A stretch of 10,353 bases of DNA from Ignavibacteriales bacterium (GTDB lineage: Bacteria > Bacteroidota > Ignavibacteria > Ignavibacteriales > Ignavibacteriaceae): NCBI GenBank assembly GCA_020061995.1, contig JAGUXE010000255.1:1-10353 (forward strand), given 5' to 3'. The number at the start of each line of letters is the position of its first letter. Within the stretch, counting starts at the first letter, position 1. Positions 1 through 8,545 of this stretch are shown here, piece by piece. A program made the position numbers and the translations under genes. The notes beneath the pieces are model-generated. The model was not told the origin of the DNA. It made no database searches and saw nothing but the letters and a program-made list of their open reading frames with translations.

Positions 1-3000
1 AGGTGTAAGTCAAGTTGTTATTTTGATTTTCGTGATTATCACCAACGTCAAATAAAATGTAATCATTCGCTGTTCCGATAAACTCAGTCTTATCAGAAAT
101 AAATATCGATTTGGGTGGTGAATTTACATTTACAAACATTGTATCCGAAGAAAGTACATTGCCGGAAAATTCTTGATCAATTAACTTTGCTACTAATCTA
201 AATTTGCCGACTTCATTAAAAGCGTGACTAAGCATGGTTGAGTTTGAGATTAATTCATCATTCAAATACCACTCTATTTGAGGTGTTGATATTGTTTGAC
301 TTGTTAATCGTGGATTTATTACGAAATTTGATTTCACACAAATTACATTATCAAACCCTAATAGTAAATTGGGTATTGCGTAAATACTTACAAACCTATT
401 AACAATCGAAAAATTTTCTTCAAAACCGGAATTATCTTTAACTATAAGTTTTATATTATACTTACCCGGGAAGAGAAATTTATGTTCCAGTTCCGAACTC
501 GTTTTATCCAATAATTGATTATTTACATACCACGAATAAGTCAACAAATCATCTTCTTTATCGTAAGATTTTGAAGCATCAAAAATAATTATTTCACCTT
601 CATAAGCTTTTTCGGATGATTCTATAAATACCATCGGAGGCTCATTTACTGATACATAAAGTGTATCACTATTTCTGTTATTGGAAATTTCTGTGTTATC
701 TTTTACAGTAAGAATCAGTTCATAATTTCCACTCTTACTAAAGGAATGGCTAACTATTCTTCCATATTTAATTATCCCGTCGCCTAAATCCCATTTATAT
801 TCTGAGATATTTCCATCTGAGTCAAATGATTTTGAGGCATCAAGAATAAACCCCTGTCCAGAAGCTACTTTTTGATCTAAGCCGCTATTTGCAATCGGCA
901 TTTCATTAATAAAAATATTTTTAGAAACCGAAGTTTGATTGCAATCACTCTTGGAATCTGTTTTAATATTAAGTTTTACAAGATAATTCCCACTGTTTTT
1001 GTAAGAATGATCTACTCTCACCCCACTCTCTGTTCCACCATCTCCAAAATCCCAATCGTAGGAGGTAATAGAACCATCGTATGCGGTCGAATTTGACGCA
1101 TCAAAACTTATGATTTTGCCATTAGCAATTGAATCAATCGAAGTAAAAACTGCCAATGGTCCTTCATTAACAGTTACTAATAATTCATCATAGCCTTTAT
1201 TGTCACATCGACCGTTAGAGTTTCCAGTAATTATCAAAGTAACTTTATACTGTCCGGGACTTTTGTAGATATGAATTGGTTTAACGCCACTTCCAAACTC
1301 ACCGTCTCCAAAATCCCATTCGTAAGCATCTACAACACCGTCAATATCGGTCGACTTGCTTCCATCAAAATATACCGGACTATTCACACAAGCTATTTTA
1401 TCTTCACCGGCATCGGCAATTGGAGATTCTATAACCGTGATTAGTTTCGAATCAAAGGAAACATTGCATGGTAAACCTGAATTATCAGTAACCTTTAGAG
1501 TAACTTGATAGACACCACTCTTTTTCCATACTTTAGAAATGCTTTCCCCTTCAAGTACCGATTTATCATCAAATATCCATTCATATTTTAATACCCCGCC
1601 TTCAGGATCGAATGAAGTTAGACCATTTAGAATTAGTAGATCACCCGTACAAATTGTTGAATCATTTCCAATGATTGCAATTGGCGTAGCATTTATTTCA
1701 ACTGAAATCGAAATTGAATCTCTCGAGTTCTGCAATCCGTGATTATCATCTACAATCAATAAGACCGGGTAAATGCCAGGCTCATTAAAAATGTGTTGAA
1801 CTGTAATTCCCTTTTTCACCGGTGAGCCATCATAGAAATCCCAATAACAAGTTATCGGATCACCGTTTGGATCTGCAGATGAAGAAGCATCAAATGTTAT
1901 AATTCTCTCACAAGTTTTGATTGATGTTGCCGTTCTCGCGATTGGTGAACTGTTTATAAAAATTGAAGTTTGAGAGAATGAGATTGAATTTGCGACATTC
2001 TGCTTGTCCTGCACTGTCAGCTTTACTTCATAAATCCCGGATTTTGAAAAAGACTTTGTAACAACTTTTCCATTAGCATTAGTGCCGTCTCCGAATTCCC
2101 AAATGTAATCTTTAATTTCATCTTCAAAATCGTTAGAAAGACTCGCATCAAATTTTACGGCACTATTAATAATCGTAATATTTGGGGCAGTAATGACAGA
2201 CTTTGGTGCGCTATTTACTGTCACAGTTAAACTATTGTAATCAGATGATTTATTGACAGAATTATCTCTAACAGTTAAATCAATTTGATAAATTCCTTCT
2301 CTTTCAAATTGATGTGAGAAAGATTCTTCTCGACTTAAAACGTTCTCTCCAAGTTTCCATTCAAACTCCAGAATTTTACCATCAGGGTCATAAGAATTCT
2401 TTGCTGAGAGAATAAATTTCTGATTAGGAGCTACTGTGATATTTTCACCGGCCAGAGCAATCGGTTTTGCATTTACGTTAACCTTCAATCCGGAAACTGA
2501 ATTGTTATTCTTAGCTTTTGTGTTATCAACGACGGTCAACTTAACTTCATAAATCCCGGGGTTCAAATATGAATTAGTGACTTTCATTCCTTCCGCTTTC
2601 TTTCCGTCACCAAACTCCCAAATATATTTAGATATCGATCCGTCGCTATCGAAGGAAGAAGACGCATCAAAACTAGTATAACCAGAATTCAGAAATTTAT
2701 CTTCCCCTGCAATTGATACAGGCGGTTCATTCACTGTCACAGTTATTTCAGCTGATGAACTAGCTGATGATGTTTGAGAATTATCAGTAACCGTAAGAGT
2801 TACTTTATACACTCCACTCTTAGTAAAACCGTAAGGTACACTGGCTCCCTTTGCAGTATTACCATCACCAAAATTCCAATCATAATCGACAATATGACCA
2901 TCCTTATCGGATGAATTGGAGCCGTCAAAAAAGATTTGTTCATCAATCGCGACTAACATATCTTTTCCGGGACGACTTATCGGAGGATAATTAATTTTTA

Positions 3001-3760
3001 CAACAACTTCTTTTACATCTGAGTTGTTTTGTGCCGATGTGTTATCTCTAACTAATAATTTAACCTTGTATGTCCCGGGGATTGCGAAGGAATAAGTAAT
3101 AACTTTCCCCTCTTTTTTACCAAACTGACCGAAATCCCAAATATATTCTACGATTGAACCATCAGTATCGCTGCTACCTTCAGCACTAAAAACAAGCACC
3201 TCATTTGTTGCTCCAATGAGTTCTGATTCTGTCACTGCAATTGGTTTAGAATTTACAAAAACAGTCAACGAATTTTCTGCAAATCTACATGGTGAAGATG
3301 TAAAGTTATCCTCAATTTTTAATTTGACTTTATATACACCCGGATTATAATATGAATGATTTACACGAGTACCCGTTGCAGAATTTCCATCTCCAAAATC
3401 CCACAAATAAGATACAATCCTTCCATCTTCATCGGAAGATCCTGATGCATCGAAATTTATCATCTGACCGGAAGCTGCAATTTTATCAGAGCCTGCTACT
3501 GCTATAGGTGATTTATTGATTGTTATGGTAACCTTCACAACCACAGCTTTTGATATATAATCTGTGTTATTGAACAATAATACTTCGGGAGAGAATTTTC
3601 CTGTTGTCATAAAAGATTTTTGAACAACAAGTCCTTTCTCTTCAGCTCCATCCTCAAAAAACCAAATTGCATCTAACTGACTATTTGATGGATCAGTTGA
3701 TTCATCAACTCTAAACTCTACTGACTTACAATCATCCAAATACTGGATTATCGGCTTTAC
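1..3760 (-). repeat. Array of 14 complete PKD-like modules plus the start of a 15th
   Basis: These are protein-level tandem repeats inside the giant CDS. The conserved Trp of each module falls at residues 346, 433, 521, 608, 694, 781, 867, 953, 1041, 1128, 1216, 1303, 1390 and 1477, so the period is 86-88 residues (about 261 bp). Core motifs in that order are WFFED, WDFGD, WDFGQ, WNFGD, WEFGD, WKLGE, WEFGD, WDFYD, WIFDD, WDFGD, WDFGD, WDLGD, WYVNN and WYLND. Most modules also show a xPIAxAG-like start, F/L-D-A/G-S-x-S before the Trp, S/N-P-G-x-Y-x-V-x-L after it, and VxDN near the end. The next Trp is expected just past base 1. DNA identity between modules is low, so this is an old expansion, not a recent amplification. 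Confidence 0.9.
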
Positions 3761-4699
3761 AACTGGAAATTTTTCTGAATTGTATTCTTCGGGGGGATAA
3801 ATAATTTCAACTTTTTGATTTTTGGAATTTTGTACAGAAAAGACTAAATCATTTTCAATTTTACTGGAATAATTCGGACCAAGAGTAATTCCGATATCCT
3901 TTCCGACTTCAAGTTTATTGAGTGTAAATCTTGCTGACCCCCAGCTTCCGTCGTCAGAAGCATAAATGGTTGTATATTTTTTTAAGAAAGTAGAGTAACC
4001 AAGATCGATGTTATCGAAATCAAAATTGCGGACATTGTAAGCTGTTTCTTCACCATCTGTTTTAATTCTAAACGTATATCTCCATGCACTTTTTTGAAGA
4101 CGAAAAGTCGGTTCAAAACAAATTATATTTGCACCGGGAATTTTGACATTGGAATCTTCAGATGAACTTAAATAAACATCAAAACCGTTTGCATCATTAC
4201 CATTCAAAGCTCTTATCGATACTGAATAATATCTGTAATCATTTTTTATTGTCCCATCATTTGTTCCAACTGTTGAAAATGTTTTCCAAGTATTGAGATA
4301 TTCCGAATCTTCTCCTATTATTTTCGAGAATAGAACCTGACTATTGCTGACATCAGCAGAATTTAATCCTGATGAGAAACTGTTTTCATCTATAAAATCT
4401 TTGAATAAGACCACCTCATATTCGGTACATGCTTCGCCATATCTTGAATCATACTCACCACCGCAAGCAAGGTCATAAAAACGAATATAAGCCGTATTCT
4501 GATAAGAAACAGGTATTTTAAAATGAATAAATTGTCGATAATAGTAATCACCTGAATTGACAGGAGACTCAGGTCCGTAATTAACAAAAATCAATTTTTG
4601 CTGCGCGGTGGAAATAGAGACAATAAGCAATAGAAGCAACACAATGTTTTTCAAGAGTATTGATAACCTGGTTAAAAAGTAAGACTTATTAAGAATCAT
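1..4699 (-). CDS. Giant exported multi-PKD-domain surface protein (C-terminus missing)
   Basis: The minus-strand frame is open from 4699 to the window edge, giving 1566 residues with no stop, so the gene continues beyond base 1. I checked the frame triplet by triplet. ATG at 4699 is the first start after an in-frame TGA at 4714-4712; a weak GGA lies 5 nt upstream. Residues 1 to about 33 form a signal peptide: basic start, a Leu/Ile/Val core (residues 18-28), then a cleavage region near STAQQ. Residues 34 to about 310 are a beta-rich region I do not recognise, with Cys79 and Cys91 flanking a Gly/Asp/Tyr-rich loop. From about residue 316 on, the protein is a chain of PKD-like (Ig-fold) modules with W-D-F-G-D cores. 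Such chains usually act as extracellular stalks, adhesins or ligand-binding surface proteins. It lies 49 bp downstream of the LysM/FecR gene, so it may be co-transcribed. A type IX sorting domain at the unseen C-terminus is plausible but not visible. Adhesion or structural function is inference. Confidence 0.9.
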   Translation of the reverse strand, partial: MILNKSYFLTRLSILLKNIVLLLLLIVSISTAQQKLIFVNYGPESPVNSGDYYYRQFIHFKIPVSYQNTAYIRFYDLACGGEYDSRYGEACTEYEVVLFKDFIDENSFSSGLNSADVSNSQVLFSKIIGEDSEYLNTWKTFSTVGTNDGTIKNDYRYYSVSIRALNGNDANGFDVYLSSSEDSNVKIPGANIICFEPTFRLQKSAWRYTFRIKTDGEETAYNVRNFDFDNIDLGYSTFLKKYTTIYASDDGSWGSARFTLNKLEVGKDIGITLGPNYSSKIENDLVFSVQNSKNQKVEIIYPPEEYNSEKFPVVKPIIQYLDDCKSVEFRVDESTDPSNSQLDAIWFFEDGAEEKGLVVQKSFMTTGKFSPEVLLFNNTDYISKAVVVKVTITINKSPIAVAGSDKIAASGQMINFDASGSSDEDGRIVSYLWDFGDGNSATGTRVNHSYYNPGVYKVKLKIEDNFTSSPCRFAENSLTVFVNSKPIAVTESELIGATNEVLVFSAEGSSDTDGSIVEYIWDFGQFGKKEGKVITYSFAIPGTYKVKLLVRDNTSAQNNSDVKEVVVKINYPPISRPGKDMLVAIDEQIFFDGSNSSDKDGHIVDYDWNFGDGNTAKGASVPYGFTKSGVYKVTLTVTDNSQTSSASSSAEITVTVNEPPVSIAGEDKFLNSGYTSFDASSSFDSDGSISKYIWEFGDGKKAEGMKVTNSYLNPGIYEVKLTVVDNTKAKNNNSVSGLKVNVNAKPIALAGENITVAPNQKFILSAKNSYDPDGKILEFEWKLGENVLSREESFSHQFEREGIYQIDLTVRDNSVNKSSDYNSLTVTVNSAPKSVITAPNITIINSAVKFDASLSNDFEDEIKDYIWEFGDGTNANGKVVTKSFSKSGIYEVKLTVQDKQNVANSISFSQTSIFINSSPIARTATSIKTCERIITFDASSSADPNGDPITCYWDFYDGSPVKKGITVQHIFNEPGIYPVLLIVDDNHGLQNSRDSISISVEINATPIAIIGNDSTICTGDLLILNGLTSFDPEGGVLKYEWIFDDKSVLEGESISKVWKKSGVYQVTLKVTDNSGLPCNVSFDSKLITVIESPIADAGEDKIACVNSPVYFDGSKSTDIDGVVDAYEWDFGDGEFGSGVKPIHIYKSPGQYKVTLIITGNSNGRCDNKGYDELLVTVNEGPLAVFTSIDSIANGKIISFDASNSTAYDGSITSYDWDFGDGGTESGVRVDHSYKNSGNYLVKLNIKTDSKSDCNQTSVSKNIFINEMPIANSGLDQKVASGQGFILDASKSFDSDGNISEYKWDLGDGIIKYGRIVSHSFSKSGNYELILTVKDNTEISNNRNSDTLYVSVNEPPMVFIESSEKAYEGEIIIFDASKSYDKEDDLLTYSWYVNNQLLDKTSSELEHKFLFPGKYNIKLIVKDNSGFEENFSIVNRFVSIYAIPNLLLGFDNVICVKSNFVINPRLTSQTISTPQIEWYLNDELISNSTMLSHAFNEVGKFRLVAKLIDQEFSGNVLSSDTMFVNVNSPPKSIFISDKTEFIGTANDYILFDVGDNHENQNNNLTYT

Positions 4700-4748
4700 A
4701 AATTTCCAATTTCATATTTCTGTGATAATAATTTCCATCTGATTCAAT

Positions 4749-6536
4749 TCAATTATTTAAAACCACTTTGATAGTTTTTGTATACCCCGCACGCGTGTTA
4801 ATAATCATCTGTAGATTTTCATCCTCCGCGACATTGGGTAATGAAACAGAAAAATGGCCTACTTTATCAGCAAAAGTTGATGTTCCGAGTTTAGTTTTAT
4901 CTGATATTATTTTAACTGATGCAAAAGCTCTAGTATAACCGGAGTAATTTTTTTTATTATTCGTCAGGTTTATTAAATCGTCAACTTTATTTCTCTGTTC
5001 ATCGTAAAATTCAACAATTGGATTTAATTCAGCAAAAATCTCTTTTTTAATCACCGTTTTATTACCCGATTTATCGACTGAAAGAACTTCGAGCAGGTTC
5101 AATCCTTCTGCCAAAACCAAATCTGTTTGATAATTACCTGAAGCATCACTTTGAACTTTATCACTATTTAGGAACAAATCAACATTTTTTTCGGATTGAA
5201 TTTTAATATTAATCTGTCTCTCTTTAGTGACAGTAAAATCATCAAATGGATAAACTGTAAGAAATGGTGCGAGGGTGTCCACATTCACGGAAAAAATAAA
5301 ATGATTACTAAATTTCCCGGGAAATCCTAAAACATCAACTGAAGCAACACGCCAATAATATGTGTTTGGAGGAAGTGATTTAAATGAGTAACTATTAGAA
5401 GTAATGCTTTTTACAATCTGATACAATGAAGCGAAACGTGAGTCAGTAGCTATTTCAACCCAATATTCATTTGCATCATTTACGGGAGACCACCTTAAAT
5501 CAACATCACTATCAAATATTTTAGAAAATGTTTCTGGCGAAAATAATTCTGGTGATGGCAATAAGTTTTTAGGAGGTGTTGGAGCTTTCCCTTTTGGAAT
5601 CATAGAACCCTGGTTTTCTTTTAGGGTAACCATAGACCCTTGCGCTTCGAGTGATATTTCGCCCTTATAATTTGCTACTTTTGTTTGGGCATCTTGTTTA
5701 TCTACCCAAAATAAATCGGAATTAATTTTAGTTTTAACCCCCGCTACATCAAGATTAAACTGTTTTTTAGGTGTGTTAAAAAGTTTTGCATAAGCATCCC
5801 CTTTTTCAAGTTTTACCTGGGATTGCGTTTGGTTATTAAGCAAATTTACTTTTGATTTAAGTATAACAGCTTGTGAGTTTTCATTAAGTCTGATCTGGTT
5901 TAGATCGGAGAAAGTTATTTCAGCAAATGAACTTGATAAGGTCCTTGTTAAATCCTGCTCAAACAATTTTTCGAAAAGTGAAGTGTTGTTCCAACTTTGG
6001 AAATTAGGTTTCCTATTCTGAACTGTCCCCTTCTTTTTAGAAACAAAAGCGTCTGCATTTTGATCGCGAAGCTCAATAGTTTTTTTGTTTGCCCTTTCAG
6101 CGTATTCTACAACTTCTTTTAAGAATCTAGCTGCATCTTTCCAATTATTGGTACTTCTAGAATTAAGTGCTTTCGAAAACAAAGATAGTGCTTCTTCTAT
6201 TTCCGATTTTGCAAATATTTTTGCTCCATTATTTACTCCAATCGAAATTGCTTTTTCTGTCTGAGTAAAATTCTTAAGAATTCCCAAAACCTCTTCATGA
6301 GGAATAAAGAGCTTTCTCCCTGTTTTCAATTCAGAAATGTTATTGATATTGTTATAAGATAAAATGACCGGCCATAAATTGGGATTACCGAGATAAGTTT
6401 CAGCAATTGTTCGAATATTTGCATTTGAATTCCAAATAATTTCTTGAACTTTACTCTGTTGAGGAAATAGGTTTTGATTTAAGAGCATAATCAACATTAG
6501 AATTACCAATGGATAATCCTTTTTAGGGTTTATCAT
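4749..6536 (-). CDS. Exported LysM / FecR-like / fibronectin-III / Ig-like domain protein
   Basis: 595 residues from ATG 6536 to TGA at 4751-4749. Residues 1 to about 27 are a signal peptide (two Lys, a VILMLIMLL core, then NLFPQQ). Residues 38-79 resemble a LysM domain (IRTIAETYLGNPNLW ... LKTGRKLFIP), which in known families binds peptidoglycan glycans. Residues 90-165 look helical. Residues 195-315 resemble a FecR domain (ITFSDLNQIRLNENS, then repeated short beta strands). Residues about 345-415 look fibronectin-III-like (VDLRWSPV ... TYYWRVASVD), and about 420-500 and 505-595 look like bacterial Ig-like folds (VDKSGNKT at 487-494). It probably sits in the periplasm or at the cell surface, anchored to the wall. 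Classical FecR proteins regulate an ECF sigma factor, but no sigma factor gene is present here; the partner is the upstream histidine kinase. As sequenced, this frame is continuous with the kinase. A separate gene is favoured because of its own signal peptide, start codon and strong GGAG ribosome site. Domain calls are from motif reading. Confidence 0.8.
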   Translation of the reverse strand: MINPKKDYPLVILMLIMLLNQNLFPQQSKVQEIIWNSNANIRTIAETYLGNPNLWPVILSYNNINNISELKTGRKLFIPHEEVLGILKNFTQTEKAISIGVNNGAKIFAKSEIEEALSLFSKALNSRSTNNWKDAARFLKEVVEYAERANKKTIELRDQNADAFVSKKKGTVQNRKPNFQSWNNTSLFEKLFEQDLTRTLSSSFAEITFSDLNQIRLNENSQAVILKSKVNLLNNQTQSQVKLEKGDAYAKLFNTPKKQFNLDVAGVKTKINSDLFWVDKQDAQTKVANYKGEISLEAQGSMVTLKENQGSMIPKGKAPTPPKNLLPSPELFSPETFSKIFDSDVDLRWSPVNDANEYWVEIATDSRFASLYQIVKSITSNSYSFKSLPPNTYYWRVASVDVLGFPGKFSNHFIFSVNVDTLAPFLTVYPFDDFTVTKERQINIKIQSEKNVDLFLNSDKVQSDASGNYQTDLVLAEGLNLLEVLSVDKSGNKTVIKKEIFAELNPIVEFYDEQRNKVDDLINLTNNKKNYSGYTRAFASVKIISDKTKLGTSTFADKVGHFSVSLPNVAEDENLQMIINTRAGYTKTIKVVLNN

Positions 6537-8465
6537 AGTTGCTCCCCCCCCCTTTGGTAACTCAAGAATAAATGTAGCACCCTTCCCGTATTCACTTTCG
6601 AGGCTAATTGTAGCTTTTTGCAACTCGACTAATTTCTTTACAATTGACAATCCTAAACCTGTCGAATTTTCACCTGCGGTAGGTTTTGCAGAAAGCCGTG
6701 CAAATTTTCCAAAGACCCTTTTCTTATCTTCTTCAGAAAATCCTTGTCCTTCATCTTTGATAAATAGCTTAACAAACTTGTCTGATTGATCGGTTAAATA
6801 GCTTATATAAATATTTTTATCGGAGGGAGAAAATTTAATAGCATTTGAAACAAGGTTATCAATAATCTGAAGAGTTAAATTTTTGTCTACTTGCACAATA
6901 AAATCGTCTTCACTTATTTGATGATGTATCACAATATTTTTCTTAATCGCATTTTCATTATTCTGCTGAATTATTTGATTGATAATAATAAACAGCGGAA
7001 TTGATTCTTTATTTATTTTAATCTTTCCCTCTTCGATTGCATTTACATCTAATAAATTTGTTACAATCTCAAACATGCGGTTCGATGCACCCATAATCTC
7101 TTCAAGAAAGTTTTGACGCAGTTCCTGAGGAAGTTCACTATCTTGAATGAGGATGTCTGTAAATCCTTTAATGGAGGTAAGAGGATTTTTAAGATCATGA
7201 GCAGCAATTCCAAGAAACTCATTTTTTTCCTTATTTAGATCAACAACTTTTTTATACGAATTATTAATCTCTTCATTCGCCTCCACTAATTCGATTGTTC
7301 GTTCTTCAACTTTCTTTTCAAGATTTTTGCTGTAATCTTCAAGTTGTAATCTTTGTTTATTAATCTCCTTAAAATTTTCATCAAGATTATTGCTCATTGT
7401 TTCCAATGATTTTCCTAATGTTCCGATTGAATCATTTGCTTCGTAAGATATTTTAGTATTAAAATCTCCTTTTGCAATTTTGAGTGCAGCATTTGACATC
7501 TTACTAATTGGTTTGCTCAATTCAAGTGAAAAAAGATAAGAAATAATTGCTGCTGCAACCAGACTTATTCCAAGCCAAAACAGAAACACATTCACAATTT
7601 CTGAAACAATACTATACGCACTAGCCTTTTTGATTCCGGTAATAATCACCCAAGGGACTTGAGCAGGGAATGCAAAACAAGCAACAACTTCGTCGTTATT
7701 TGGTGAAGTATAATTGTTCACAAAAGCAAAATTCTGTGAAGAATTTAGCATCTTTCTTCCGTCTGCAGAAAGGAAAGTATAGTCATCATTAATACTTTCA
7801 GAAAAGACTTGTTGATCGTCTTTATCAGTAATAAAAATTGCCCCGTTTTTTTGAAAAGGATGAGATTCAAGATATTTCGCGATTTCATTTCCGTTCAGAA
7901 AAGCGTACATGAAAAAATTTTCGTTTCCATTAATCGGTAAATTGATTTTTACTATCTGTTTCCAGAAACCTAAATCGGAAATATATTTTGGATTCGATAT
8001 AAATATTTTCCCATTTGTAATTCGGTATAAGTTCTCATCGTTTTGAATGGAAATATCCGGAAGCGGGACTTTTTTATTATTAACTGTTATGCTATCCTTA
8101 AAAGCAGATATCACAGTCTGTGGAGATTTATTATTTTCTTCCAATGAAATAGTAATTCCAACAATATTATCAACGGATTTTATAATAGATAAAAGCAGAT
8201 TAATTCTTTCTTCAGAGCCTAGGTTTTCATTAAGAATATTTTTTTTTGCTAATTCGAGTATTTCAAATGTTTTTTCGTAATGCTCATCAATTTGCTTAGC
8301 AATACCCTCAGAAGAAAATATCAGTTGATTATTAACGGTACTTTTTAGTTCATCTTGAATAATCCCTAAAACATTAAAGACCACAATTGTTGTTGGAATT
8401 ATTGCTACAACTATTAACAATATTAACAGTTTAGTATTCCAACGTATTTTCTTTAGAAATGACAT
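6533..8465 (-). CDS. Membrane sensor histidine kinase (HAMP-HisKA-HATPase), frame altered at its end
   Basis: A hybrid of extracytoplasmic sensing and cytoplasmic autophosphorylation. Numbering is from ATG 8465, which has GAG 4 nt upstream; an in-frame TTG at 8474 is an alternative start adding 3 residues. TM1 lies at about 12-34, a periplasmic Cache-like sensor region at 35-287, TM2 at 289-312, HAMP at 313-365 (SKPISKMSNAA) and a coiled coil at about 362-412. HisKA is at 412-477 with the phosphoacceptor His423 in AAHDLKNPLTS. The HATPase domain shows the N-box with Asn537 and Asn541 (IIDNLVSNAIKFSP), G1 DEGQG at 571-575, F-box FGKF at 585-588 and G2 STGLGLSI at 601-608. All catalytic motifs are intact. 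The kinase fold ends at GKGATFILELP (627-637), exactly where the G9 run begins. As written there is no stop here. With one G fewer it would end PKGGEQL-stop at the TGA 6535-6533, giving 643 residues. The length given is therefore not a multiple of three. No response regulator is in the window, so its partner is unknown. Confidence 0.85.
6542..6545 (-). promoter_or_regulatory. Shine-Dalgarno GGAG for the LysM/FecR gene
   Basis: On the minus strand GGAG is followed by CAACT and then ATG at 6536, a 5-nt spacer. It is the strongest ribosome site in the window and lies at the edge of the G9 run, so the site survives changes in tract length. It supports independent, coupled translation of the downstream gene. 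Confidence 0.65.
6544..6552 (-). repeat. Homopolymeric G9 tract at the kinase / LysM-FecR junction
   Basis: Nine consecutive G on the minus strand (nine C as written), the longest G or C run in this AT-rich window. It encodes the last Gly residues of the kinase. Frame outcomes read directly: nine G joins the two genes; eight G gives PKGGEQL and stops at TGA overlapping the next ATG; ten G gives PKGGGSNYDKP and stops at TAA a few codons later. Length changes here would switch the kinase C-terminus between fused and free. It may equally be a sequencing indel. Confidence 0.85.
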
Positions 8466-8545
8466 TAATCTCAAACTAATTCTTTTATACTTTTTTAAAT
8501 AATCCGTTTTTTATAAACAGTGTGGATATGAATGAATAGCAATCA

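Larger units (their letters stand above)
4749..8474 (-). other. Continuous reading frame joining the kinase and the LysM/FecR gene
   Basis: Read literally, the sequence has one frame from TTG 8474 (or ATG 8465) to TGA 4751-4749, about 1240 residues. It would be a histidine kinase followed by a hydrophobic segment and a LysM/FecR/Ig region. A fusion is topologically possible, because the signal-peptide-like segment could act as a third membrane span that sends the C-terminal half outside. I think it less likely than two genes, since the join falls exactly in a nine-G run and the 8-G frame recreates a 4-base ATGA stop/start overlap. Automatic annotation will probably report a single fused gene. 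Confidence 0.6.

Noticed and set aside
1539..1742. Plus-strand open frame of 67 codons
   Set aside because: It lies entirely antisense to the well-supported PKD chain and shows no domain or signal of its own.
1..3760. Tandem DNA repeat or CRISPR-like array
   Set aside because: The periodicity is at protein level only; the DNA of the modules is diverged and there are no identical repeats with unique spacers.
4390..4587. Minus-strand open frame of 65 codons
   Set aside because: It overlaps the N-terminal part of the giant PKD protein in another frame; the PKD frame has a clear signal peptide and long continuity.
4700..4748. Short coding sequence or separate promoter between the LysM/FecR and PKD genes
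   Set aside because: Two small ATG frames here stop within a few codons, and no recognisable promoter elements were seen in the 49-bp gap.
8239..8247. A9 tract (T9 as written) in the kinase sensor region as a second slippage site
   Set aside because: A and T runs are common in this AT-rich sequence, the kinase frame stays intact across it, and no alternative frame gives a sensible product.
8047..8280. Plus-strand open frame of 77 codons
   Set aside because: It is the antisense shadow of the histidine kinase sensor domain.
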